A DNA stretch of 64,000 bases from Bacillus pumilus (GTDB lineage Bacteria > Bacillota > Bacilli > Bacillales > Bacillaceae), in the NCBI RefSeq assembly GCF_024498355.1, contig NZ_CP101833.1, positions 973,001 to 1,037,000 of the forward strand, written 5' to 3'. Under the pieces are notes generated by a model. That model made no database searches and had not been told where the DNA came from. It was given only the letters and a program-made list of their open reading frames with translations. Positions 26,292-33,792 of the stretch are shown piece after piece (position 1 is the stretch's first letter; each line of letters begins with the position of its first letter). The translations under genes were made by a program, and so were the position numbers.

Positions 26292-26341
26292 CTATGCTCT
26301 CCTCTGCTAAGCTCTTATAGGACTCTCCAATAATATGGCTC
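26292..26341 (-). promoter_or_regulatory. TRAP (MtrB) binding site in the trpP leader
   Basis: Reading the minus strand toward the start codon, eight GAG/TAG triplets occur within 50 bases: GATGAG, TGGAG, AAGAG, CTTAG, CAGAG, GAG and CATAG among them. The last ones lie in the GAGGAG ribosome-binding site. This matches the known TRAP-controlled trpP leader of B. subtilis, in which bound TRAP blocks ribosomes. Confidence 0.75.
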
Positions 26342-26380
26342 ATCATTTATTGCAAGAGTCATCATTTGATAGTTCTCGTT

Positions 26381-26389
26381 ATTATAACA
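26381..26389 (-). promoter_or_regulatory. Extended -10 promoter of trpP
   Basis: On the minus strand, TGTTATAAT is a perfect extended -10, about 40 bases before the first TRAP triplet. The -35 is weak. Confidence 0.6.
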
Positions 26390-26416
26390 AATTGATTTCA
26401 TGATAGAAAAGCCTTT

Positions 26417-27496
26417 TTACTCATTTTCTTGCTGGAACTTTTTCATAAAGTCCGCAAGCTTTTGGCAGTCTTCAATTGAAACCGCATTGTAAATAGATGC
26501 TCTGCATCCACCGACAGAACGGTGTCCTGCAAGTCCAACCATTTGTTCTTGTTTGGCTTTCTCCACAAATGATGCGGTGAGTGTGTCATCACGAAGGGTA
26601 AACGTGACATTCATATGAGAACGGCTGTCAGCGCGGGCATGCCCTTTGTAAAAGCCGCCACTTTGATCAATCGCCTCATAGAGAATGCCCGCTTTTTGTT
26701 CATTGCGTTTTTCCGCTGCTTCTACGCCGCCAGCGTTTTTGACATGCTCAAGGACAAGAGACAGCATATAAATCGCAAAAGTCGGTGGTGTGTGATAAAG
26801 AGAGTTGGCTTTTGCGTGTGTTGAATATTTTAATATTTTAGGCGTGCCGCTTTTTTCTTTCTCTAAAAAACGTTTGCGCGCGATCACAATCGTGATACCA
26901 GAAGGTCCTAGGTTTTTTTGTGCACCGGCGTAAATGAAATCAAATGAAGAAACGTCTATTTGTTTGCTGAGAATATCGCTGGACATGTCCGCAATGAGCG
27001 GCAATGAATTGTCCGGGAACGTTTTCCACTGTGTGCCGAAGATCGTATTGTTCGATGTGATGTGCAAGTAAGCACCGTCTGTTAAACCGGAAGCATCTAC
27101 ATCTGGAATATACGAATAATTGTCATCTTCACTTGAGGCAAACACAGACGTTTCACCAAATCCTTTTGCTTCTGACAATGCTTTTTCTGACCAAGCGCCT
27201 GTTTGAATGAAATGAGCGGTTTCACCTTCATGTAAGAAGTTCATTGGAATCATCGCAAATTGAAGACTAGCTCCGCCTTGTAAAAAGAGGATCTCATAAT
27301 CTTCTGGAATGTCCATCAGCTCCACTAAAAGCGCTTTTGCTTTATTGTGGACTTCTTCATATTCACCGCTGCGATGAGAAAGCTCCATCACAGACATCCC
27401 AGTTTGTTTAAAATCAACAAGTTCTTCCTGTGCTTTTTGAAGCACTTCTAGCGGCAGTGCCGCCGGACCAGCATTAAAATTCGTCGTTCGCTTCAT
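26417..27496 (-). CDS. serC: Phosphoserine aminotransferase SerC
   Basis: This 359-residue PLP enzyme of serine (and pyridoxal) biosynthesis transfers the amino group of glutamate to 3-phosphohydroxypyruvate. The PLP lysine lies in FIYAGAQKNLGPSG, and the family start TTNFNAGPAALP is intact. ATG at 27496 follows a GTG; GGGAGAG suits the ATG and gives the B. subtilis length of 359. It is convergent with nothing and apparently monocistronic. Confidence 0.95.
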   Translation of the reverse strand: MKRTTNFNAGPAALPLEVLQKAQEELVDFKQTGMSVMELSHRSGEYEEVHNKAKALLVELMDIPEDYEILFLQGGASLQFAMIPMNFLHEGETAHFIQTGAWSEKALSEAKGFGETSVFASSEDDNYSYIPDVDASGLTDGAYLHITSNNTIFGTQWKTFPDNSLPLIADMSSDILSKQIDVSSFDFIYAGAQKNLGPSGITIVIARKRFLEKEKSGTPKILKYSTHAKANSLYHTPPTFAIYMLSLVLEHVKNAGGVEAAEKRNEQKAGILYEAIDQSGGFYKGHARADSRSHMNVTFTLRDDTLTASFVEKAKQEQMVGLAGHRSVGGCRASIYNAVSIEDCQKLADFMKKFQQENE

Positions 27497-27644
27497 CACA
27501 ATCTCTCCCTATTTCTCGCGTTAATGGATCAAAAGATAAAACCATCCTATCACAAATTTGAAGCATTTGGACAAAAAATTTGAATCGTCCTAAATATCTT
27601 ACTATTAGGAGATGTAAGCTTTAAGAAGTGGCAGAAATAAGAAA

Positions 27645-27668
27645 AACCTCATCTTTTAAGATGAGGTA
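27645..27668 (-). repeat. Distal copy of the duplicated hit terminator
   Basis: AACCTCATCTTTTAAGATGA plus GGTA. On the minus strand this copy of the hairpin is followed by TTTTTC, so it keeps the T run of an intact terminator. A near-identical 24-bp copy stands at 27844-27867 on the other side of the repeat element. Confidence 0.8.
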
Positions 27669-27672
27669 TAGT

Positions 27673-27844
27673 CTGTTGACAAAGGGCTAAAATGAACTTT
27701 ATTTTAGCCCTTTGTCTTCTTTTCAGCGTGATAGAAAACCTTTGAAGTCTAGGAAGGACGAGTACCGGAGCGGAGCGAATTTGTCATTCGTGAGCACCGG
27801 CACGCAGACCTGACAACGAATGCGAGGGTTTGTCTACACGCTGA
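27673..27844 (+). repeat. Dispersed terminator-associated repeat, copy 2
   Basis: This 172-bp copy is about as long as copy 1 and very similar: TCTGTTGACAAAGGGC at the left, TTTGTCTACACGCTGA at the right, and the same two hairpin modules. It is inserted directly after the hit gene. The CTGA end touches the proximal hairpin, which overlaps the hit stop codon. A 24-bp hairpin sequence flanks both sides with one mismatch. Confidence 0.92.
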
Positions 27845-27867
27845 ACCTCATCTATTAAGATGAGGTA
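27844..27867 (-). repeat. Proximal copy of the duplicated hit terminator
   Basis: AACCTCATCTATTAAGATGA plus GGTA includes the hit stop codon (27855-27857). On the minus strand no T run follows; the repeat element begins at once with TCAGCGTG. Confidence 0.8.
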
Positions 27868-28283
27868 AGCCGCGTGTGGATGGCAGAAGAAATCTCTTTT
27901 AAATCCTCTGACGTGTATTGGTCTTGATGTGATTTCCATACGGCACCAAAGCCATCGCCTTTGCCGTAACGCGGAATGATATGCATGTGGTAATGGAACA
28001 CAGATTGTCCGGCTTTTTCGCCGTTGTTGTTCAGGAGGTTTAAACCAATTGGTTCAAATTCCTGTTTGATCGCCCTTGCAATTTTCGGAATCGCTTGGAA
28101 GTAGTGATTAGACACTTCTGGTGTCATGTCATAGATGTTTTCTTTATGTATTTTCGGGATAACAAGGGTATGCCCTTTTGTTACTTGGCTAATATCAAGA
28201 AAAGCCAATACATGCTCGTCTTCATATACTTTTGCACATGGAATGTCTCCATCAATGATCTTGCAAAAAATGCAGTCGCTCAC
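27855..28283 (-). CDS. hit: HIT-family nucleotide hydrolase Hit
   Basis: This 142-residue histidine-triad protein starts at GTG with GGAGTG upstream. The triad HYHMHIIPR is present, as are CIFCKI and CAKVYEDEHVLAFLDI near the N-terminus. It hydrolyses phosphoramidate or nucleotide substrates; the physiological substrate is unknown. As in B. subtilis it lies back-to-back with ecsABC. The last codons form part of the terminator hairpin described above. Confidence 0.93.
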   Translation of the reverse strand: MSDCIFCKIIDGDIPCAKVYEDEHVLAFLDISQVTKGHTLVIPKIHKENIYDMTPEVSNHYFQAIPKIARAIKQEFEPIGLNLLNNNGEKAGQSVFHYHMHIIPRYGKGDGFGAVWKSHQDQYTSEDLKEISSAIHTRLTSS

Positions 28284-28750
28284 GCCGTGTCACTCCTCAT
28301 TATTTTTTCCTTTATCGTATCACAAAAAGAAGCAAAAAAGAAAACAGGACAAGCGAACTCCTTTGGTCGCTCATCCTGCTCCTGCAGAAGAAATGCTGAT
28401 GCTTTCATTCGATATGCCTTTTGAATTCTCTATTTACTGAAATAAAGAATTCATATGCCTGCTATTTCTGCCGTAAACACCTCATTTGACGATTGTATAG
28501 GACACAAAAATCAAGAATCAGTGAAGCAAAACAGAAGCTAAGGTTTTTAGATGAAAAACCAACTTGTCATGCGGTACTTTGCCTTTAACAAACACCTCAT
28601 TTACTTATTGGTCATCAAGTTCATTTCTTCTACATACATTATGATGACCAATGCGCCTATTTTTTATTCAGGCTCGTCTATAGGTAAACATTTCAAATTA
28701 CCTTTCGTTTTTGGTACTATAAAGGAAAAAAGAAAGAAAGGAACGAACTC
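28284..28750. other. Divergent hit/ecsA intergenic region
   Basis: This 467-bp region has no convincing gene. It holds a minus-strand hairpin at 28346-28378 (AGGATGAGCGA / TCGCTTGTCCT with two G-T pairs) followed by GTTTTCTTTTTT, resembling a terminator. An inverted repeat GAATTCTCTATTT / AAATAAAGAATTC lies at 28425-28454. A likely ecsA -10 (TACTATAAAG) lies near 28710. Short plus-strand frames here lack ribosome-binding sites. Confidence 0.45.
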
Positions 28751-29491
28751 ATGTCCCTTTTAACTGTAAAAGATGTAACGGGTGGATATACGAAGAATCC
28801 CGTTCTAAAAAATATTTCATTTGAATTAGAAAGAAATCAAATCGTCGGTCTCATTGGCTTAAATGGAGCGGGGAAAAGTACAACCATTCGTCATATCATC
28901 GGTCTGATGAAACCACATAAAGGTGTCATTGAACTGAATGGACGAACATTACAAGAAGATCAAGAGGCGTATCGTTCGCAATTCACCTTTATTCCGGAAA
29001 CACCTGTCTTATATGAAGAGTTAACACTAAAAGAGCATTTAGAGCTGACAGCGATGGCTTACGGTCTTTCAAAGGAACAACTAGAAGAACGTCTACCATC
29101 ATTGCTGAAAGAATTTCGAATGGAGAAACGGTTGAAATGGTTCCCTGCTCATTTTTCTAAGGGTATGAAGCAGAAGGTCATGATTATGTGTGCGTTCCTT
29201 GTTGAACCAGAGCTGTATATCATCGATGAACCGTTTTTAGGGCTTGATCCTCTTGCGATAAATGCACTATTAGAACGAATGAATGCTGCAAAGACAAGCG
29301 GCGCTAGTGTCCTGATGTCAACGCATATTTTGGCGACAGCTGAACGTTATTGTGATTCCTTTATTATTTTGCATGAAGGTGAAATCAGAGCGAAAGGAAC
29401 ACTGACAGAGCTAAGAGAGCAGTTCAACATGAGAGATGCGACACTCGATGATCTTTATTTGGAATTAACAAAGGAAGAAAACTATGAGTAA
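28751..29491 (+). CDS. ecsA: ABC transporter ATPase EcsA
   Basis: This 246-residue ABC ATPase has Walker A GLNGAGKST, a signature-like SKGMKQKV and Walker B LYIIDEPFLGLDP. It is very similar to B. subtilis EcsA (247). With EcsB it forms a transporter needed for regulated proteolysis by RasP, competence, sporulation and secretion of exoenzymes. AAAGGAACG precedes the ATG. It overlaps ecsB by 8 bp. Confidence 0.95.
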   Translation: MSLLTVKDVTGGYTKNPVLKNISFELERNQIVGLIGLNGAGKSTTIRHIIGLMKPHKGVIELNGRTLQEDQEAYRSQFTFIPETPVLYEELTLKEHLELTAMAYGLSKEQLEERLPSLLKEFRMEKRLKWFPAHFSKGMKQKVMIMCAFLVEPELYIIDEPFLGLDPLAINALLERMNAAKTSGASVLMSTHILATAERYCDSFIILHEGEIRAKGTLTELREQFNMRDATLDDLYLELTKEENYE

Positions 29492-30704
29492 AACAACGCA
29501 AACCATTTGGAAATCACGATTAGAGGAACACATGCAAGACACAAGAAAATATTTAAAATACATGTTCAATGATCATCTTGTCATTGTGCTGATTTTTTTC
29601 CTTGCAGGCGGGGCGAGCTGGTATAGCGGCTGGCTCAAACATATTCCAACTCACTTCCCTTCGTACTGGGTCATGGCAGTTGTTTTCTCATTGGTGCTGA
29701 CAAGCTCTTACGTACGTACGTTGATCAAAGAGGCAGATCTCGTGTTTTTGCTTCCTCTGGAAGCGAAGATGGAGCCTTATTTAAAAAACGCTTTTAACTT
29801 TAGCTTCCTTTCTCAGCTGTTTCCTTTGATTGCCGTATCGATTATCGCACTCCCGCTTTATTCGGCTGTATCTTCAGGAGATCTCATGCTTTATGTGCTG
29901 GTTTTGGCGCAAATGATCTTGATAAAGGGCCTGAATACAGCGATTCAATGGAGAATCACTTATTTTCAAGGAAAGCATGTCAGATGGCTTGATGCAGTGT
30001 TTCGTTTTCTATTGAATACATTTCTGATGTATACCGTTTTACAGGCAGCCTATGCGATTGCAATCGTTCTTTATCTTATATATGCCGTCTATCTTATTTA
30101 CTTAACAAATGCAGTGAAAAAACAGCCTTTTCAATGGGAATTGCATATTTCTGATGAATTAAAACGGAAACAGCGCTTTTATCGCTTGGCAAACTTATTT
30201 ACAGATGTGCCTCATTTAAAGAAACAGGTGAAAAGAAGAGCGTACATGGACTGGATCTTGCAGTTTGTTCCTTACGAGCAGCGTAAAACTTTTTCTTACA
30301 TGTATGTGAGGGCGTTTTTACGTTCAAATGATTATTTTGGTCTTGTGTTTAGATTAACGGTCGTGTTTGTGCTGATTATTCTGTATACAGGCGCAGCAGA
30401 CTGGGTGGGCGCGTTACTTGTCTTGTTCACAGTATTTATCACTGGTGTACAGCTTGTTCCGTTAACGAAGCACTTTGCGCATCTTTCGTTACAGGCACTA
30501 TATCCAGTTTCTCAGCAAGAAAAGGATCGTAGCTTCTTTGTTCTCGTCCGTAATGTGCTCATCATTCAATCGATTTTGCTGAGCTGCGCGGTACTCCCAG
30601 CAGGAGGATGGAAGGGAAGTGGACTTGCTCTTCTCATTTCATTGACATTTGTGCTTGTTCTATTCAAGCCTTACGTCCAAAGTCGATTAAAAAAGATGAG
30701 ATAA
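29484..30704 (+). CDS. ecsB: ABC transporter permease EcsB
   Basis: This 406-residue membrane protein has about nine to ten helices (for example VIVLIFFLAGGASWYSG and FLMYTVLQAAYAIAIVLYLIYAVYLIYL) with a basic cytoplasmic loop (KRKQRFYRLANLF). It matches B. subtilis EcsB (408), the membrane partner of EcsA. Translation is coupled to ecsA through the 8-bp overlap. Confidence 0.95.
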   Translation: MSKTTQTIWKSRLEEHMQDTRKYLKYMFNDHLVIVLIFFLAGGASWYSGWLKHIPTHFPSYWVMAVVFSLVLTSSYVRTLIKEADLVFLLPLEAKMEPYLKNAFNFSFLSQLFPLIAVSIIALPLYSAVSSGDLMLYVLVLAQMILIKGLNTAIQWRITYFQGKHVRWLDAVFRFLLNTFLMYTVLQAAYAIAIVLYLIYAVYLIYLTNAVKKQPFQWELHISDELKRKQRFYRLANLFTDVPHLKKQVKRRAYMDWILQFVPYEQRKTFSYMYVRAFLRSNDYFGLVFRLTVVFVLIILYTGAADWVGALLVLFTVFITGVQLVPLTKHFAHLSLQALYPVSQQEKDRSFFVLVRNVLIIQSILLSCAVLPAGGWKGSGLALLISLTFVLVLFKPYVQSRLKKMR

Positions 30705-30757
30705 GTGGAAATCTATTTTTTACAGCGAGCGTATGATGACATCAAGGAGGGAACCGG

Positions 30758-31459
30758 ATGAATGCAGCTGAACGGGAGTTGTATGATGAGGCCATTCTTT
30801 TTCAAACGCGATTTTTAAGAAAACCTTCAAAGATCGAACGATTTTCAAAAGGAGTTCAGCAGCAAGTGAATCGCCGAATACCTGCGAGATTTCATCAAGT
30901 CATCACAAGTGCGGTGAAATCAATGGTCGAATCCACCGTATCAGGGACGCACTTCACTTCATTTTCAGTGATCGATGAACAATTAACGATCGTAGAGCGA
31001 AATGAGCTGGCAAAGGATAAAGTGAAGTATTATCAAAAGGCGGCGGCGATCGAAGGAATTGGAACAGGGGCAGGCGGTTTATTCCTTGGAATGGCGGACT
31101 TTCCGTTGCTGCTGAGCATTAAAATGAAATGTCTTTATGAGCTGGCATGTATTTATGGCTTTGATTTGTCTCAAAAAGAGGAAAGACTCTTTTTGCTCTG
31201 TATTTTTCAACTCGCCTTTTCAAGCAGTGCACATCGTCAAAAGATGATGAAGGTCATTGATGATTGGGAAACAAGCCGGGAGGAAATGGATTGGTACAGC
31301 TTTCAGCAGGAGTACCGAGATTACATTGACCTTGTGAAGCTGTTTCAATTAATGCCAGTCGTCGGTGCGGCTGTTGGCGGGGTCGCCAATCATCAGCTGA
31401 CAGGACAGCTCGGAGATGTTGCACGCCATGTGTTTCACTTACGAGTATTGAAGAAATGA
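30758..31459 (+). CDS. ecsC: EcsC family protein
   Basis: This 233-residue EcsC-family protein has a glycine-rich hydrophobic stretch (IEGIGTGAGGLFLGMADFPLLLSIKMKCLYELACIYG) and another at the C-terminus (MPVVGAAVGGVANHQLTG). Third gene of ecsABC; AAGGAGG lies before the ATG. Unlike EcsA and EcsB it is not essential for the Ecs phenotypes in B. subtilis. Function unknown. Confidence 0.92.
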   Translation: MNAAERELYDEAILFQTRFLRKPSKIERFSKGVQQQVNRRIPARFHQVITSAVKSMVESTVSGTHFTSFSVIDEQLTIVERNELAKDKVKYYQKAAAIEGIGTGAGGLFLGMADFPLLLSIKMKCLYELACIYGFDLSQKEERLFLLCIFQLAFSSSAHRQKMMKVIDDWETSREEMDWYSFQQEYRDYIDLVKLFQLMPVVGAAVGGVANHQLTGQLGDVARHVFHLRVLKK

Positions 31460-31464
31460 AGTGA

Positions 31465-31488
31465 AAAAGCCGCTGATCAGCGGCTTTT
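31465..31488. terminator. Bidirectional terminator between ecsC and yhaA
   Basis: A perfect 24-bp palindrome with AAAAGCCGCTGA / TCAGCGGCTTTT serves both convergent genes. Confidence 0.9.
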
Positions 31489-31490
31489 CT

Positions 31491-32678
31491 TCATTCATCA
31501 TAGTAAAGAACGGCGTGAGCGAGTACCTTTGCTGCGACTGGCATTGCTTTTTCGTTGATATCGAATTTCGGATGATGATGTGGATACATATCCTGGCTGT
31601 TTTCTGGCATGGCTCCTGTGTAGAAGAAGGTGCCAGGAACATGCTGTAGGTAGTAAGCGAAATCTTCTCCGCCCATTTGGGTTTCCGCTTCTTTTACTTC
31701 TATGACACCTTCTGTCTGTCTTGCTATTTCAGCAATATATTCAGTTGGCTTTGGGTGATTTTTGACAGCAGGATATCCTCTCACATATTTATATGTGTAC
31801 GATGCATCATGCATGTGGCAAACCCCTTTCACCACCTGTTCAATTTCACGTTCAATGATATGACGTGCATTTTCTTCAAAGGATCGTGCAGTGCCGGTTA
31901 AAACTGCTGAATCTGCAATGACGTTAAAGGCATTCTCAGCCACAAAACCTCCTACCGATACAACAGCTGAATCAATTGGATTGACTTTACGGGCGACGAC
32001 CTGCTGCAAGTTTGCGACAATTTGTGAACCGATGAGTACAGCATCTTTTGTTAGATGAGGCTGGGCGCCGTGTCCGCCTTTACCTTGGACTTGAATAGAG
32101 AAACGGTCGGCGGCTGCCATAAAGTTCCCGCTTTTATACAGAACGGTGCCACAAGGCTCTGATGACCAAAGGTGAGTACCGAATATGACATCGACTCCGT
32201 CTAAACAGCCGTCTTCAATCATCGGCTTAGCACCGCCTGGAGCATATTCTTCAGCGTGCTGATGAATGAGGACGATTTTCCCTTTTAATTGTTCACGAAG
32301 CGCATGTAAGATCTTTGCTAATACAAGAAGGGTCGCTGTGTGCCCGTCGTGACCGCATGCATGCATCACACCTGGTTTTGTCGATCGATAAGGCACATCC
32401 TTTTCATCGTGGATGGGCAGTGCATCAAAATCAGCTCTGAGGGCAATGGTCGGCCCTGGGGAAGCTCCTTCAATAAAAGCAAGAACACCATGACCGCCCA
32501 CCTGAGTACGTGTAGGTATATGTAATGTTTCATAGTAATTCGCGATGAAAGCGGCTGTTTCTTCTTCCTGAAAAGAAAGTTCTGGATTCATATGGAGATG
32601 GCGTCTAATTTCAACCATTTCCTCATAATGTTCATCAAGACGTTCATTGATGCTTTTTTGTAAAGTGGATATTGACAT
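31491..32678 (-). CDS. yhaA: M20-family amidohydrolase YhaA
   Basis: This 395-residue M20 metallohydrolase (N-acyl-amino acid amidohydrolase type) has ALRADFDALPI, HACGHDGH, QHAEE and the late metal ligand region EDFAYYLQHVPGTFFYTG. The ATG at 32678 follows AAGGAGG by 11 bases and gives about the B. subtilis length (396); an ATG seven codons earlier overlaps the ribosome-binding site. The substrate is probably an N-acylated amino acid; not settled from sequence. Confidence 0.9.
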   Translation of the reverse strand: MSISTLQKSINERLDEHYEEMVEIRRHLHMNPELSFQEEETAAFIANYYETLHIPTRTQVGGHGVLAFIEGASPGPTIALRADFDALPIHDEKDVPYRSTKPGVMHACGHDGHTATLLVLAKILHALREQLKGKIVLIHQHAEEYAPGGAKPMIEDGCLDGVDVIFGTHLWSSEPCGTVLYKSGNFMAAADRFSIQVQGKGGHGAQPHLTKDAVLIGSQIVANLQQVVARKVNPIDSAVVSVGGFVAENAFNVIADSAVLTGTARSFEENARHIIEREIEQVVKGVCHMHDASYTYKYVRGYPAVKNHPKPTEYIAEIARQTEGVIEVKEAETQMGGEDFAYYLQHVPGTFFYTGAMPENSQDMYPHHHPKFDINEKAMPVAAKVLAHAVLYYDE

Positions 32679-32828
32679 TGATCCGAAAACCTCCTTCATG
32701 CTCTTTTACTGATTGTATGGTAATTGTTAGAATCTTTCAACAGAAGAGGATTTCGTGTTCAACATCAAAAGGTCATTTTACATAAAAGTCGAAGGTTGAT
32801 ATGAAACTGGAAAAAGGGGGAAGTGGCA

Positions 32829-33107
32829 TTGGGGAGCTGTCCAAATTGTTCAAAAGCATTTTCTTTCGTTGAAAAGTTTCATTTATCACATACGAGAATG
32901 ATGATGTGTCCAAGCTGTCGGCACCAAATCAAAGAAACGTTTGTCTCAAAGATGAGTTTTTTCATGATCTGCTTGATTCCGCTATTGGTGCTGCTTATTC
33001 AGTTGAAAGGCGCTTCACCTATGTTGAAGTGGCCGATCTTATTAGGGTGGATATTGCTGAATTTCTATGTGCTTCAGCCTATCATTCATCGGTACGAGCT
33101 TAAGTGA
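32829..33107 (+). CDS. CXXC-20-CXXC-type small zinc-ribbon membrane protein
   Basis: This 92-residue protein starts at TTG 32829, with GGGGG about 8 bases upstream; the GTG six bases earlier is too close to the ribosome-binding site. Two CxxC pairs separated by 19 residues (CPNC...CPSC) form a likely zinc ribbon, followed by two membrane helices (FFMICLIPLLVLLIQL and WPILLGWILLNFYVL). This is the cxxc_20_cxxc family seen in many Bacillus. The function is unknown. Confidence 0.75.
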   Translation: MGSCPNCSKAFSFVEKFHLSHTRMMMCPSCRHQIKETFVSKMSFFMICLIPLLVLLIQLKGASPMLKWPILLGWILLNFYVLQPIIHRYELK

Positions 33108-33121
33108 AGATAATGAAAAGA

Positions 33122-33147
33122 AGAGCCCGGCTAATGGGCTTTTTTTT
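33122..33147 (+). terminator. Intrinsic terminator of the zinc-ribbon gene
   Basis: Short stem AGCCC / GGGCT with a seven-base loop, followed by eight T. Confidence 0.75.
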
Positions 33148-33149
33148 AT

Positions 33150-33180
33150 GAAAAAAGAAGTGCTAAAAGCAGCACTTCCT
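33150..33180 (-). terminator. Intrinsic terminator of hmoB
   Basis: On the minus strand AAGTGCT / AGCACTT is followed by CTTTTTT, just after the hmoB stop codon. Confidence 0.85.
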
Positions 33181-33665
33181 TAATTGTCTGTGACGGCATG
33201 GTAGGATGTGAGATAGGCAGGACGAGAGAAGATGGAGCCTGTATCCTCGTGCGGCTGAAAGAACGCTTCTGATTCTTGAAAGTCTTGAAATAAATCCTCT
33301 GATTCCCAAAGTGTCAAAATCAGATAGACCTCTTCATCTTTTTGTGGTCTTAAGACACGCAGAGCCTTGAAGCCGCGCTGATGCTCTGAGATGTTTGTTT
33401 TCTTCTGAAAGGTGGATTCAAAAAGTGCTCTGCTTTCAAGCTTAACAGGGATATGATTCAAGGTGACGAAGCCAGATTGGACAAGCTCGCCTTTCGCATA
33501 AATCACATCATAGGCATGAGGGGCTTTAAATACGGTCTCTCCCTCGGTTTCATGAAAAAGAGCCGCTTGTTCTTTTCCAACCATATAAAGTAGATTTTCC
33601 AGATGGTGTTTCTTTGCGATTTTATGCAAGAAATCTGCTGTTCCATATGTAATATAGACATTCAT
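33180..33665 (-). CDS. hmoB: Haem-degrading monooxygenase HmoB
   Basis: This 161-residue protein with a C-terminal ABM-type (IsdG-like) monooxygenase domain (FKALRVLRPQKDEEVYLILTLWESEDLFQDFQESEAF) resembles B. subtilis HmoB (YhgC, about 166). It opens haem to release iron. GGAGGCGG lies before the ATG. Its closeness to hemEHY is conserved and puts haem breakdown beside haem synthesis. Confidence 0.88.
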   Translation of the reverse strand: MNVYITYGTADFLHKIAKKHHLENLLYMVGKEQAALFHETEGETVFKAPHAYDVIYAKGELVQSGFVTLNHIPVKLESRALFESTFQKKTNISEHQRGFKALRVLRPQKDEEVYLILTLWESEDLFQDFQESEAFFQPHEDTGSIFSRPAYLTSYHAVTDN

Positions 33666-33792
33666 CTAAACCGCCTCCTGCTTGATAGTATAACAAAAGA
33701 ATGATATATAATTCTTTGGTAGTCAATCCATAAAACATATTATGAAGCAATACATCCCATACTATCCGTATAAAGGAATGAGGTGACCTAAT

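Noticed and set aside
25835..26320. 161-residue frame on the plus strand
   Set aside because: It is antisense to trpP, has no ribosome-binding site and is a mirror of the transporter's GC-biased codons.
28281..28409. 42-codon minus-strand frame ending on the hit start codon (overlap GTGA)
   Set aside because: AAAGG stands before its ATG, but the frame runs through the terminator-like hairpin and the likely hit promoter and has odd composition (CPVFFFASFC), so coding is unlikely.
28551..28763. 70-residue frame before ecsA
   Set aside because: No ribosome-binding site; it overlaps the ecsA promoter and start in another frame.
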